A stretch of DNA of 64,000 nucleotides from Haloechinothrix sp033042135 (GTDB lineage Bacteria; Actinomycetota; Actinomycetes; Mycobacteriales; Pseudonocardiaceae), in the NCBI RefSeq assembly GCF_033042135.1, contig NZ_WBXM01000011.1:62001-126000 (forward strand). Reading direction: 5' to 3'. Both the position numbers and the translations under genes were made by a program. The notes under the pieces were generated by a model that saw nothing but the letters and a program-made list of their open reading frames with translations, did not search any database and was not told where the DNA came from. Below, one piece after another: positions 41,387-49,417 of the stretch (its first letter is position 1; every line of letters begins with the position of its first letter).

Positions 41387-42484
41387 GTGCACATCACGGT
41401 CCGATCGGGGGTTCGGCGACGCCCGTACGGCAGTACCGTCGCGGCGGTACTCGCCAGCGCGGCGCTGCTCGCAGGCTGTGGCGTTCTCGAGGGTTCCGGC
41501 GACGAGCTGCAGGTGGTGGAGGACCCGGAACCGGCGACGGCCCCGCCGTCACCGGAACGAACCGCCACACCGCAGGGAACGGTGATCGGTGACATCGGTG
41601 CCGAGCTCACCGACACCGCGGCCGCGGACGTCACGGCGCTGGCGGTCGAGGCGAGCACCCGAAGCCTCGTTGTCGCGGTGACCGATTCGTCCGACGGTGA
41701 CGACGCCGGCGATACCGGGGCCGCCGTCCTGTTCTCCCCGCTGGACGATCCCACCGCTGTCCACGCCGAGATCCCGGTTCCCGGTGCGGTCGAGCAGCTC
41801 GTGCCGGACAACGGTTCGGTCGTGGCGACGCTGCCGGGCGAGGACGAGCTCATCCACCTGTCACCCGAGCAGGGCATCGTCGGGCGTACCGACGTGACCG
41901 GGTCGCCTGCGGGGGTGACCGGCGGTGCCGACACCCGGCTGGTCGCCGTTCGCGAACGCGCCGAGGTGGACGTGCTCGAGCACGAGCAGCGCAGTGCCAG
42001 CATCGGCGACGGGCTCTCCAGCGCCGACAGGGTCCTGCTCGCCGGGGACACTCCGATCGTGCTCGACCGCGTACGCAGTGCCGTCTTCCAGGTGAATCTC
42101 GATGACGGGGACATTGGACCCGGCCTGCGGGCGGGACAGGGAGCCACCCATGCCGTGGCCGACCGGTTCGGACGTGTCCTGGTCACCGACACGCGTACCG
42201 ACGGCCTGCTGGCGTTCGACGCCGAACCGCTCATGCTGGTGCAGCGCTACCCGGTGCACGGCGGTATCTACGCGATCGCCTACGATGCCGAACGCGACAT
42301 CGCCTGGGTCACTCTCACCGAACGCAACGAGGTCGTCGGGTTCGATGTGGCAGGCGGCGAACCCGACGAGATCCATCGCTTCGATTCGGTACGCCAGCCG
42401 AATTCGGTTACCGTCGACGAGCAGGACGGTCGAGTGGTCGTCGGGTCGGCGGCCGGCGAAGGGATCCAGGTGATCGAGCCATGA
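41387..42484 (+). CDS. Lipoprotein with YncE-like beta-propeller repeats
   Basis: 365 aa from a GTG; an upstream ATG at 41363 is possible. The signal peptide ends in ALLAGCG (Cys about 31). After a Pro/Thr linker the sequence contains repeated beta-blade-like segments (GSVVATLPGEDELIHLSP, GRVLVTDTRTDGLLAFDAEP, DIAWVTLTERNEVVGFDVAG, NSVTVDEQDGRVVVGSAAG), suggesting a seven-bladed propeller outside the membrane. Coupled by ATGA to a DUF5703 gene. Function unknown. Confidence 0.78.
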   Translation: MHITVRSGVRRRPYGSTVAAVLASAALLAGCGVLEGSGDELQVVEDPEPATAPPSPERTATPQGTVIGDIGAELTDTAAADVTALAVEASTRSLVVAVTDSSDGDDAGDTGAAVLFSPLDDPTAVHAEIPVPGAVEQLVPDNGSVVATLPGEDELIHLSPEQGIVGRTDVTGSPAGVTGGADTRLVAVRERAEVDVLEHEQRSASIGDGLSSADRVLLAGDTPIVLDRVRSAVFQVNLDDGDIGPGLRAGQGATHAVADRFGRVLVTDTRTDGLLAFDAEPLMLVQRYPVHGGIYAIAYDAERDIAWVTLTERNEVVGFDVAGGEPDEIHRFDSVRQPNSVTVDEQDGRVVVGSAAGEGIQVIEP

Positions 42485-42732
42485 GCGAGGCGGCGCGAGA
42501 CGAATCGGACAGCGACGAAACCTCCCACAGCGAGGGGCGCTGGGAGTACCAGAAGCTCCGGCTCCCGCCAGGCGTGTCACGGCCCGCCGCGATGACGCAG
42601 CTGTCCATCCATGCGGAGTATTCCGGTTGGGAGCTGTCGACGGTGCGGCTGTACGCCGACGGCAGCAGGAGGGTCTGGCTCCGGCGCCGGTACCAACCTG
42701 CGCTGTGTGCCCTATCGGGGGTGGTCTCCTAG
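42481..42732 (+). CDS. DUF5703 family protein
   Basis: 83 aa. WEYQKLRLPPGVSRPAAMTQ then HAEYSGWELSTVRLYADG and RRVWLRRRY is the full DUF5703 pattern of small actinobacterial proteins. The ATG overlaps the lipoprotein stop (ATGA). The 3' end overlaps the convergent alpha/beta hydrolase gene by 21 nt. Function unknown. Confidence 0.85.
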   Translation: MSEAARDESDSDETSHSEGRWEYQKLRLPPGVSRPAAMTQLSIHAEYSGWELSTVRLYADGSRRVWLRRRYQPALCALSGVVS

Positions 42733-43674
42733 CAGCCGGTGCGCCTCGTGCGCCAACCCGACCAGGCGCGGGATCAGCTGCGCAGGTGCTTCCAACGGGA
42801 GCATGTGACCCGCGCCCGGGATGACGACGAGGTCGTCGGCACGCTCATCGCCGAGCAGCGTGCGCGCCTGCTCCGGTGCCACCAGCCGGTCCCGGTCGCC
42901 GATCACCCCGATCACATGTGTGTCAGCCGGTGCGGTGAGCGTGGCACGGCGGATGTAGGCATCCAGCCCTGGACGGAACAGCGCCATGGTGTCCGGCCAG
43001 TGCGCGCGGATCATGTGCAGGGTCAGCAACACATCATCGTGCGCGGGGTCGTCACCGAACATCGACCAGCGCATGGCCGTGGTCGCCGCCTTGTGCCCTC
43101 GGTCGGTGACCAGATCCACCAGCCGCGACCCCACCACGGCTTCCAGGTCCTGCACGATCTTACTGAGCAGGTTCGGTGGGGTACGTGAACCCTCGACCGC
43201 CATGCCGGTGGCTGCTCGAGCCTCGCCCGCGACGTCGCTGGTACCGGTAGCCAGCAGCATGACCCCCGGCACCAGTGGAGGCCGGGATGTGCCGGTAACG
43301 CCAAACAGAGCGGGATGCCGCTCGGCGAGCGCCACCGCGGCCAGCCCGCCCATACCGTGTCCTGCCACGATCACGCAGGCGTCACGCGGCAGCCCGGTGA
43401 CCAGGCCGGTGACCAGCTCTGCCAGATCGTCACCGAGCTGCTCCACGGTGGCGTCGCGCCGCGTCGCGCCGGTCGACCTGCCGTGCCCACGGAGATCGCA
43501 GGCGACCACCCGGACCGGCCGTTCTGTCGCACCAGCCAGCTCCGCAGCGATCGGCTGCCAGCTGCGATGGTCGAGCGCATAGGCGTGCACCAGCAGCACC
43601 GTGACCGGTGCCTCGCTGTCACCGTGGGTCACCAGGTGCAGGACCGTCCCGTCGGACAGCGTGAACGCCGACAT
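42712..43674 (-). CDS. Alpha/beta-hydrolase fold protein lacking the nucleophile Ser
   Basis: 320 aa. The fold is clear: LLVHAYALDHRSWQPIAAEL (oxyanion region), ACDLRGHGRS, VIGDRDRLVAPEQA (Asp) and VIPGAGHMLPLEAP (His). The elbow reads VAGHGMGGLAAVAL, where relatives have GHSMGG, so the nucleophilic Ser is Gly (codon GGT). Either activity is lost or altered, or the base is a sequencing error. The start overlaps the M20 peptidase stop by one base (TGATG). Frame-open sequence upstream of 43674 belongs to that gene's strand shadow. Confidence 0.85.
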   Translation of the reverse strand: MSAFTLSDGTVLHLVTHGDSEAPVTVLLVHAYALDHRSWQPIAAELAGATERPVRVVACDLRGHGRSTGATRRDATVEQLGDDLAELVTGLVTGLPRDACVIVAGHGMGGLAAVALAERHPALFGVTGTSRPPLVPGVMLLATGTSDVAGEARAATGMAVEGSRTPPNLLSKIVQDLEAVVGSRLVDLVTDRGHKAATTAMRWSMFGDDPAHDDVLLTLHMIRAHWPDTMALFRPGLDAYIRRATLTAPADTHVIGVIGDRDRLVAPEQARTLLGDERADDLVVIPGAGHMLPLEAPAQLIPRLVGLAHEAHRLLGDHPR

Positions 43675-44996
43675 CAGCAACTGCGCAGGAACCGGTCGAG
43701 GACGCGCGTGCCGAAGTGGATCGCCTCGACGGGGACGCGCTCGTCCACGCCATGGAACAGGGCGGAGAAGTCCAGGTCCGGCGGCAGACGTAGCGGTGAG
43801 AAGCCGAAGCTGCGGATACCCAGCTTGGCGAACGCCTTGGCGTCGGTTCCGCCGGAGAGCATGTAGGGCAGCGTGTGCGCCTCGGGGTCCTCGGCGAGCA
43901 CCGCGGCGGTCATCGCGTCGACAAGCGCACCGTCGAAGGTGGTCTCCACCGGTGGTAGTTCCATCCACTCCCGCTCGACGTCCGGACCGAGGATCTCGTC
44001 GAGTTCAGCGTTGAACGCGGCCATACGGCCGGGAAGGATGCGACAGTCCACCGAGGCCTCTGCCACCGAGGGGATGACGTTGGCCTTGTAACCCGCCTCC
44101 AACATGGTCGGGTTCGCGGTGTCACGTAGTGTCGCGCCGATCATCCGGGAGATCGTGCCCAGCTTGGCGACCGCGCCGTCCAGGTCGTCCTCGGGGAACT
44201 CCCAGCCAGTCAGCTCACTGACCCCGCCGAGGAACTCACGCACCGAGTCGGTGAGCACCAGCGGGAAGCGGTGGTTGCCCAGCCGAGCCACGGCGTCGGC
44301 CAGCTTGGTGACGGCGTTGTCGTGGTGGACCATCGAGCCGTGCCCCGCGGTTCCCCTGACCCGCAGCTTCATCCACCGGATGCCCTTCTCCGCGGTTTCG
44401 ATGAGGTAGGCCCGGACGTTGTCGCCGAAGGTCACCGAGAATCCACCCACCTCGCCGATCGCCTCGGTCGCGCCCTCGAAGAGCTCTGGATGGTGATCCA
44501 CCAGCCATTGCGCACCGTAGCTACCGCCCGCTTCCTCATCGGCGACGAACGCGAAGATCACATCGCGCGGCGGCACGATGCCGTTGAGCTTGTAGTACCG
44601 CGCCAGGGCGAGCATCATGCCGAGCATGTCCTTCATGTCGACCGCTCCCCTGCCCCACACGTAGCCATCGCGGATCGCACCCGAGAACGGGTGCAGCGAC
44701 CATTCGGTCGGGTCCGCGGGCACCACGTCGAGGTGGCCGTGCACCAGTAGCGCCGGACGGCTCGGGTCGGCACCGGACAACCGGGTGATCACGTTGTGAC
44801 GGTCGACAGCGCCGGATTCGATATAGCTGATCTCGTAGCCCGCTTCGGTGAGCTTGCGCGCGACGTACTCGGCCGCGACTCGCTCGCCGACCACCGTGTC
44901 GGGATCGCCGGTGTTGGTGGTGTCGATCTGGATCAGCTCGCTGGTCAACGTGACCGCTTCCGCGGCCGCGTCGTCGAGGGTCAACAGCTCGGTCAC
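43674..44996 (-). CDS. M20 family metallopeptidase/deacylase
   Basis: 440 aa from a GTG. Metal and catalytic residues: LLVHGHLDVVPADP (His, Asp), GAVDMKDMLG (bridging Asp), AFVADEEAGG (catalytic Glu and ligand Glu), and a distal MLSGGTDAKAF region with the last ligand. An inserted dimerisation domain spans roughly 190-310. M20 enzymes cleave dipeptides or N-acylated amino acids; the exact substrate is not evident. Cotranscribed with the hydrolase downstream. Confidence 0.9.
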   Translation of the reverse strand: MTELLTLDDAAAEAVTLTSELIQIDTTNTGDPDTVVGERVAAEYVARKLTEAGYEISYIESGAVDRHNVITRLSGADPSRPALLVHGHLDVVPADPTEWSLHPFSGAIRDGYVWGRGAVDMKDMLGMMLALARYYKLNGIVPPRDVIFAFVADEEAGGSYGAQWLVDHHPELFEGATEAIGEVGGFSVTFGDNVRAYLIETAEKGIRWMKLRVRGTAGHGSMVHHDNAVTKLADAVARLGNHRFPLVLTDSVREFLGGVSELTGWEFPEDDLDGAVAKLGTISRMIGATLRDTANPTMLEAGYKANVIPSVAEASVDCRILPGRMAAFNAELDEILGPDVEREWMELPPVETTFDGALVDAMTAAVLAEDPEAHTLPYMLSGGTDAKAFAKLGIRSFGFSPLRLPPDLDFSALFHGVDERVPVEAIHFGTRVLDRFLRSC

Positions 44997-45181
44997 GGGT
45001 CATTCCTATCATCGCTCGCCCCGCCGTGCGCGGGTCCGGACGCCCGCGAGCCCCTGGCGTCGCCGGGTGGGTAGTACTGGCGGGGTACGGTGACGTTACC
45101 CGCGGCACGGTCAGAGCGGTGGAGCGGACCGACCCCGTGTGTCACGCCGCGTCGCGATCAGCTACGCTATCGGGGCAGCAC

Positions 45182-45265
45182 GTCGGAGTGGCGGAATGGC
45201 AGACGCGCTAGCTTGAGGTGCTAGTGCCCGTAAAGGGCGTGGGGGTTCAAGTCCCCCCTCCGACA
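45182..45265 (+). tRNA. tRNA-Leu (anticodon GAG)
   Basis: The acceptor arms GTCGGAG (45182-45188) and CTCCGAC (45258-45264) pair perfectly with discriminator A. The anticodon stem CTAGC/GCTAG closes the loop TTGAGGT with GAG at the centre. A long variable arm (TGCCCGTAAAGGGCG) and T arm GGGGGTTCAAGTCCCCC are present, as expected for a class II tRNA-Leu. CCA is not encoded. Confidence 0.95.
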
Positions 45266-45270
45266 CAGGT

Positions 45271-45308
45271 GACGGCGGTGCGATCCGGGGCAGGGTCGCA
45301 CCGCCGTC
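45271..45308. terminator. Hairpin between tRNA-Leu and DUF1015 gene
   Basis: GACGGCGGTGCGA (45271-45283) pairs with TCGCACCGCCGTC (45296-45308): a 13-bp perfect stem 5 nt after the tRNA end. It probably terminates the tRNA transcript, and it also lies just beyond the end of the convergent DUF1015 gene. Confidence 0.75.
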
Positions 45309-45371
45309 GTTTCTCGTGGCACGGCCCGGTTTCGTGTGTCGCACCCGACCGGTTCGCCGGGATCTCCGTCG

Positions 45372-46508
45372 CTACTCGGGCAACACGCGCAGGAAGGGGC
45401 CACCACGGGCTTTCGGTTCGAACCATGTCGACTTCGGCGGCATCACCATGCCTGCGTCGGCGACCGTTCTGACCTGCTCCACAGTGGGTGGGTGCAGCAG
45501 GAAACCGATCTCACCGCGTTCGGCACAGCGGCGCGCGACGGATTCCGCGTCATCCGTTCCCGCCACGGGCGTGACTCTCGGGTCGGCGGCGACCTCCCCG
45601 GTGCCGAAAACCGGCCGGAGAACGCACTCGTCGAGCCGCACCGCGTCGAGGTTCGCGCGCGGGTCCGGCGGCACGGTGCTGACCCGCAGCCCCGCCCGGA
45701 ACCAGCGTCCCCCGAGGTGGATGCCGACCGTTCCCGGCGCGGGCAAGGCCTGCTCGGCGTGGGCGCACTCGGCGAGCCAGGCGATGCCCGCGCACCCGGT
45801 CAGTGCGTCAAGCAGCTCGTCCACTGTCAGCCCATTGGGCGGGCTGACGCAGCGGTGGTAGCCGATCACCCGCATGTCGGCAGCGTCGAACAACGCCCCA
45901 AGCACGTAGTGGTCCGCGTTGCCGTTGCGGTGGGCGTACCGTGCGGCGGCGGCCATGCGGTGGTGACCGTCGGCAATGTAGAAGGCTGATACCGCGGCCA
46001 GCTCCTCGTCCAGTTGCCGGACCAGCTCCGGCTCGTCGACCAGCCAGGCACGCTGGGTGAGACCTGCGGCCTCGGTCAGTTCCAGATCAGCGCAGCGCGC
46101 GGTCACCGAGCGCAGCAGCTCGCGGATTCCGTCGCCGGTCTCCGCCATGAGCGTGACGGGCACCAGCTCCGCACCGAGCTCGGCCAGCTTGCTCGCCAGC
46201 TCCTGCTCCTTACCGATAGCGGTCGCCTCGTGTGGCCGTATCTTCCCCCGCAGGTACGCCTCGGCCGCTACCTCGGCGACCACGGCCGTGCCCCGGTGCT
46301 CCGGGGTTTCCAGTTGGTACGCGACGTAGCTGGGCTCCGGGACGCGGACGAACGTGCGGTCGTGCAACGCGCGCAATACACCGGCGCGGTCGGCCACAGC
46401 ATTGGGATCCCGCGCGGCACGCGGGTCGAGCAGGTGCACCCGGGGAGGTCGCACGACCGTGCCGCCCACCGAGCGGGAGGGTGCGTAGCGAGTGGCCGCC
46501 CCGGTCAT
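45372..46508 (-). CDS. DUF1015 family protein (SerA-associated)
   Basis: 378 aa. Conserved segments include DPRAARDPNAVADRAGVLRA, IRPHEATAIGKEQELASKLA, YIADGHHRMAAAARYAHRNG, and the terminal MPPKSTWFEPKARGGPFLRV with its PKST-type motif. DUF1015 genes are widely found beside phosphoserine-pathway genes, as here, but the biochemical role is not established. The ATG overlaps the dehydrogenase stop by 4 nt (ATGA). Confidence 0.87.
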   Translation of the reverse strand: MTGAATRYAPSRSVGGTVVRPPRVHLLDPRAARDPNAVADRAGVLRALHDRTFVRVPEPSYVAYQLETPEHRGTAVVAEVAAEAYLRGKIRPHEATAIGKEQELASKLAELGAELVPVTLMAETGDGIRELLRSVTARCADLELTEAAGLTQRAWLVDEPELVRQLDEELAAVSAFYIADGHHRMAAAARYAHRNGNADHYVLGALFDAADMRVIGYHRCVSPPNGLTVDELLDALTGCAGIAWLAECAHAEQALPAPGTVGIHLGGRWFRAGLRVSTVPPDPRANLDAVRLDECVLRPVFGTGEVAADPRVTPVAGTDDAESVARRCAERGEIGFLLHPPTVEQVRTVADAGMVMPPKSTWFEPKARGGPFLRVLPE

Positions 46509-47518
46509 GACGCCGCCATGGCATACCGCGGGCGGGTACCGGCCGGACCGGTCACCTCGGGATTCACGCAGTGCGGCACGGTGCCGTGCGCGATGGTGTC
46601 GAGCATGGTGACCACCTCCGCGGCGATGGCGTGCTGTGCCTGCTCGGTCGAGGCTCCGATGTGGTGCGTGCCGTAGACGTGAGGATGCCGCGCCAGCCGC
46701 GAGTCGATGGTGCCCGTCGTGCCCTGCGGCTCTCCGGCGAACACGTCGAGGCCTGCCCGCACGCCCTTGGCGTCCATGGCCTCCAGCAAGGCATCCTCGT
46801 CGATCAGCTCGCCCCGTGCGGTGTTGAGGATGATCGTGCCCGGCCGCACGCGCGCGAGCAGCTCGCGATCGATCATCCCCCGCGTCCGAGGGGTCGCGGG
46901 AACGTGCAACGACAGCACGTCGCAGCGTTCGGCCAGCGACGCCAGGTCCGGCTCGAGGTCGATACCGATGGCGTCGATGCGCTCCCGTGCGTGGGCGGGC
47001 CGATCCGAACTGGCGATGCCGTGCACCTGTGCCCCGAACGCCGCGGCGCGTTCGGCGAACGCGAGACCGATCTGGCCGAGGCCGACCACGCCGATGTCGC
47101 GCCCTTTGATGCCGGTCGCCTGCGCGTACCACTTCTTGTTCCAGTGACCGTGGCGCAGCTCTGCCACGGCGTCGGGGATGCGCCGATCCAGTGCCAGCAG
47201 CAGCCCGAACGCCAGCTCGGCCACTGCCTCCGCGTTGCGCCCGGGCACGTTGCACACAGGGATACCGGCACCGGTCGCTGCCCGGCAGTCGATGGTGTTC
47301 GTTCCCGCTCCCGCACGGATGATCACACCCAGCGTCCCAGCCGCCTCGATCGCCGCGGCATCGACCGCCGTGCTCCGCACGATCAGCGCGTCGACCTCGC
47401 CGAGATGCTCCGGGAGGTCCGCCGTGGTGAGATCCGGCTGGTAACGGCAGTCGTACCCACGATCGCCGAGGAGACGACGGTAGGTGTCCGGGAAGGTATC
47501 GGCGATGAGTACGCGCAT
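46505..47518 (-). CDS. D-3-phosphoglycerate dehydrogenase-like 2-hydroxyacid dehydrogenase
   Basis: 337 aa, matching short SerA forms that lack the ACT domain. NAD-binding GVVGLGQIGLAFAERAA, catalytic Arg in IRAGAGTNTID, ILNTARGELIDEDAL, Glu in FAGEPQ and His in GTHHIGASTEQAQ. The GTHHIGASTEQAQ motif is characteristic of SerA rather than other D-2-hydroxyacid dehydrogenases. Together with DUF1015 it probably serves serine synthesis or a related oxidation. Divergent from alkB across 241 nt. Confidence 0.85.
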   Translation of the reverse strand: MRVLIADTFPDTYRRLLGDRGYDCRYQPDLTTADLPEHLGEVDALIVRSTAVDAAAIEAAGTLGVIIRAGAGTNTIDCRAATGAGIPVCNVPGRNAEAVAELAFGLLLALDRRIPDAVAELRHGHWNKKWYAQATGIKGRDIGVVGLGQIGLAFAERAAAFGAQVHGIASSDRPAHARERIDAIGIDLEPDLASLAERCDVLSLHVPATPRTRGMIDRELLARVRPGTIILNTARGELIDEDALLEAMDAKGVRAGLDVFAGEPQGTTGTIDSRLARHPHVYGTHHIGASTEQAQHAIAAEVVTMLDTIAHGTVPHCVNPEVTGPAGTRPRYAMAAS

Positions 47519-47699
47519 CAGCCGCCCCTTTGCGTTCCGAGCGACGCTTCCGGCGGAGATCGCGTGGTCTCCGTGCTGGGCACGGTAAGCACGACCTCCT
47601 CACCACAGCGTGGCAGCTCGTTGCTTTTTGAGCAACCGTCTCTTGATACGCAACACAGTGTGCGGCCTCGCAGATGAAAGCTTTACATAATTCGGTTTC

Positions 47700-47728
47700 T
47701 TGTCAAGTTAGTTGATTTTAGCTAGCAT
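47700..47728 (+). promoter_or_regulatory. Predicted sigma-70-like promoter of the alkane hydroxylase operon
   Basis: TTGTCA (47700-47705) and TAGCAT (47723-47728) are separated by exactly 17 nt in an AT-rich stretch, about 30 nt before the alkB start. Flanking TTTACA (47682-47687) and TGTAAA (47731-47736) form an inverted repeat that could bind a regulator. No regulator gene is adjacent. Confidence 0.5.
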
Positions 47729-47759
47729 TCTGTAAACCACGAGACGAGGAGGTGAGCGC

Positions 47760-49226
47760 ATGGCGCGCGATACGGGTACGGTTCCCGCCGGGTCCACCGA
47801 GCAGTGGCGGGATAGCAAGCGGTACCTGTGGTTGCTCGGACTGGTCGTGCCTTCCCTGGGGTTCGTCGCGGTCGGGATGCACGCCGCCACCGGGTGGGGA
47901 GTGTGGTTGTGGCTCGGACCAATCGTGGTCCTGCTGATCGTGCCGGTCATCGACCTGGTCGTGGGGCTGGACCGTGCCAACCCGCCGGATGACGCCATCG
48001 AGGCGCTGGAGAAGGACCGGTACTACCGGTGGGTCACCTACACCTTCCTCCCCCTGCAGTACGCGGTCTTCGTCCTGGCGTTCTGGGTGATCGCCCGCGG
48101 TGAGCTGACCGTCGTCGACAAGGTCGGGCTGGCGATCTCGATCGGCGTCATCGGCGGCATCGGCATCAACACCGCGCACGAGCTGGGTCACAAGAAGGAA
48201 AGTCACGAGCGCTGGCTGTCGAAGGTCGCGCTCGCGCAGAGCTTCTACGGGCACTTCTACATCGAGCACAACCGCGGCCACCACGTGCGTGTCGCGACGC
48301 CGGAGGACCCGGCAAGCAGCAGGGTCGGTGAGAGCTTCTACCGGTTCTGGCCGCGCACCGTGTTCGGCTCCCTGCACAGCGCCTGGGAACTGGAACGCAA
48401 GCGGTACGCGCGCCGCGGTCAACACCCGTTCCGGCCCGGCAACGACGTGCTCAACGCCTGGTTGATGTCGGCGGCGCTGTGGGGCGCCATGATCGCCTGG
48501 CTCGGCGTGGGAATCCTCCCGTATCTACTGATCCAGGCCGTGGTCGGCTTCTCGCTACTCGAAGTCGTCAACTACATGGAGCATTACGGTATGTTGCGAC
48601 GCACCGTGGGCCCGCCCGACAAGCGGCGCTACGAGCGGGTCGACCCGAGTCACAGCTGGAACTCCAATAACATCGCCACCAACGTGCTGCTGTATCACTT
48701 GCAGCGGCACAGCGACCACCATGCCAACCCGACCCGGCGCTACCAGGCGCTGCGGGACTTCGAAGAATCACCCGTACTGCCAACCGGCTACGCCGGGATG
48801 ATCCTGCTGGCGCTCATCCCGCCGCTATGGCGTCGGGTGATGGACCCGCGCGTGCTGCGGCACTTCGACGGCGACATCGGGCGTGCCAACATCCAGCCAA
48901 GCAAGCGAGCGCGGATCCTCGGGCGCTTCGCGGGTACCCGGCCTGTCAGCCCGGCGGCTACGGAGACCGGGGCCGATGCCCCGATCGAGGACACAAGGGG
49001 GGACGCGACCGCGGGTGGGATGTGCCCAGGCTGCGGCTATGTCTACGACGAGTCCGTGGGCGATCCCCGCGAGGGATTCCCTGCGGGCACACCGTGGTCG
49101 GCCATCCCGGACTCATGGTGCTGCCCGGACTGCGGGGTACGCGAGAAGGTCGACTTCGTGGCACCGGGGAGAACTGCTCCGTCGTCCATCGCGACGGACC
49201 GTCCCGAGCAAGGAGTGAGCGCATGA
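47760..49226 (+). CDS. alkB: Alkane 1-monooxygenase fused to rubredoxin
   Basis: 488 aa. Residues 1 to about 385 are an AlkB membrane di-iron hydroxylase: histidine boxes HELGHKKESHE (140-150), EHNRGHHVRVATPEDPASSR (169-188), NYMEH (271-275) and LQRHSDHHA (314-322), with transmembrane helices between. A linker leads to a complete rubredoxin (about 421-467) with iron ligands in CPGCGYVYD and CCPDCGV. AlkB oxidises medium-chain alkanes to 1-alkanols with electrons from rubredoxin, so the fusion delivers its own donor. The start follows GAGGAGGTG. First gene of a three-gene coupled operon. Confidence 0.95.
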   Translation: MARDTGTVPAGSTEQWRDSKRYLWLLGLVVPSLGFVAVGMHAATGWGVWLWLGPIVVLLIVPVIDLVVGLDRANPPDDAIEALEKDRYYRWVTYTFLPLQYAVFVLAFWVIARGELTVVDKVGLAISIGVIGGIGINTAHELGHKKESHERWLSKVALAQSFYGHFYIEHNRGHHVRVATPEDPASSRVGESFYRFWPRTVFGSLHSAWELERKRYARRGQHPFRPGNDVLNAWLMSAALWGAMIAWLGVGILPYLLIQAVVGFSLLEVVNYMEHYGMLRRTVGPPDKRRYERVDPSHSWNSNNIATNVLLYHLQRHSDHHANPTRRYQALRDFEESPVLPTGYAGMILLALIPPLWRRVMDPRVLRHFDGDIGRANIQPSKRARILGRFAGTRPVSPAATETGADAPIEDTRGDATAGGMCPGCGYVYDESVGDPREGFPAGTPWSAIPDSWCCPDCGVREKVDFVAPGRTAPSSIATDRPEQGVSA

Positions 49227-49417
49227 TGCGGATCGAAGCGGACCGGACCAAATGCGAAGGCCTGGGCATGTGCGAGGCCATGGCTCCGGATCATTTCGAG
49301 GTGGGTGACGACGGCACCGTGGTCGTGCTCAACGAACAGCCCGATGAGGAGCATCGGACCGAGCTGACCGCCGCCGTCGACGCCTGCCCCGTGCTCGCAC
49401 TGGCGCTGCGGGGGTGA
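49223..49417 (+). CDS. 3Fe-4S ferredoxin
   Basis: 64 aa. Short ferredoxin with the pattern RTKCEGLGMCEAMAPDHFEV (first two cysteines five residues apart) and DACPVLAL near the end, typical of P450-type single-cluster [3Fe-4S] ferredoxins. The ATG overlaps the alkB stop (ATGA) and has an AGGAG site inside alkB. It could carry electrons from the reductase to the rubredoxin domain or to another oxygenase. Confidence 0.9.
   Translation: MMRIEADRTKCEGLGMCEAMAPDHFEVGDDGTVVVLNEQPDEEHRTELTAAVDACPVLALALRG

Noticed and set aside
45182..45265. tRNA-Leu as integration site of the recombinase
   Set aside because: The recombinase is almost 19 kb away, and I saw no repeated tRNA 3' segment near it.
46508..47606. 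Upstream extension of the DUF1015 frame
   Set aside because: It overlaps the SerA-like gene in another frame on the same strand; that gene has all catalytic motifs, and an ATGA start for DUF1015 is present.
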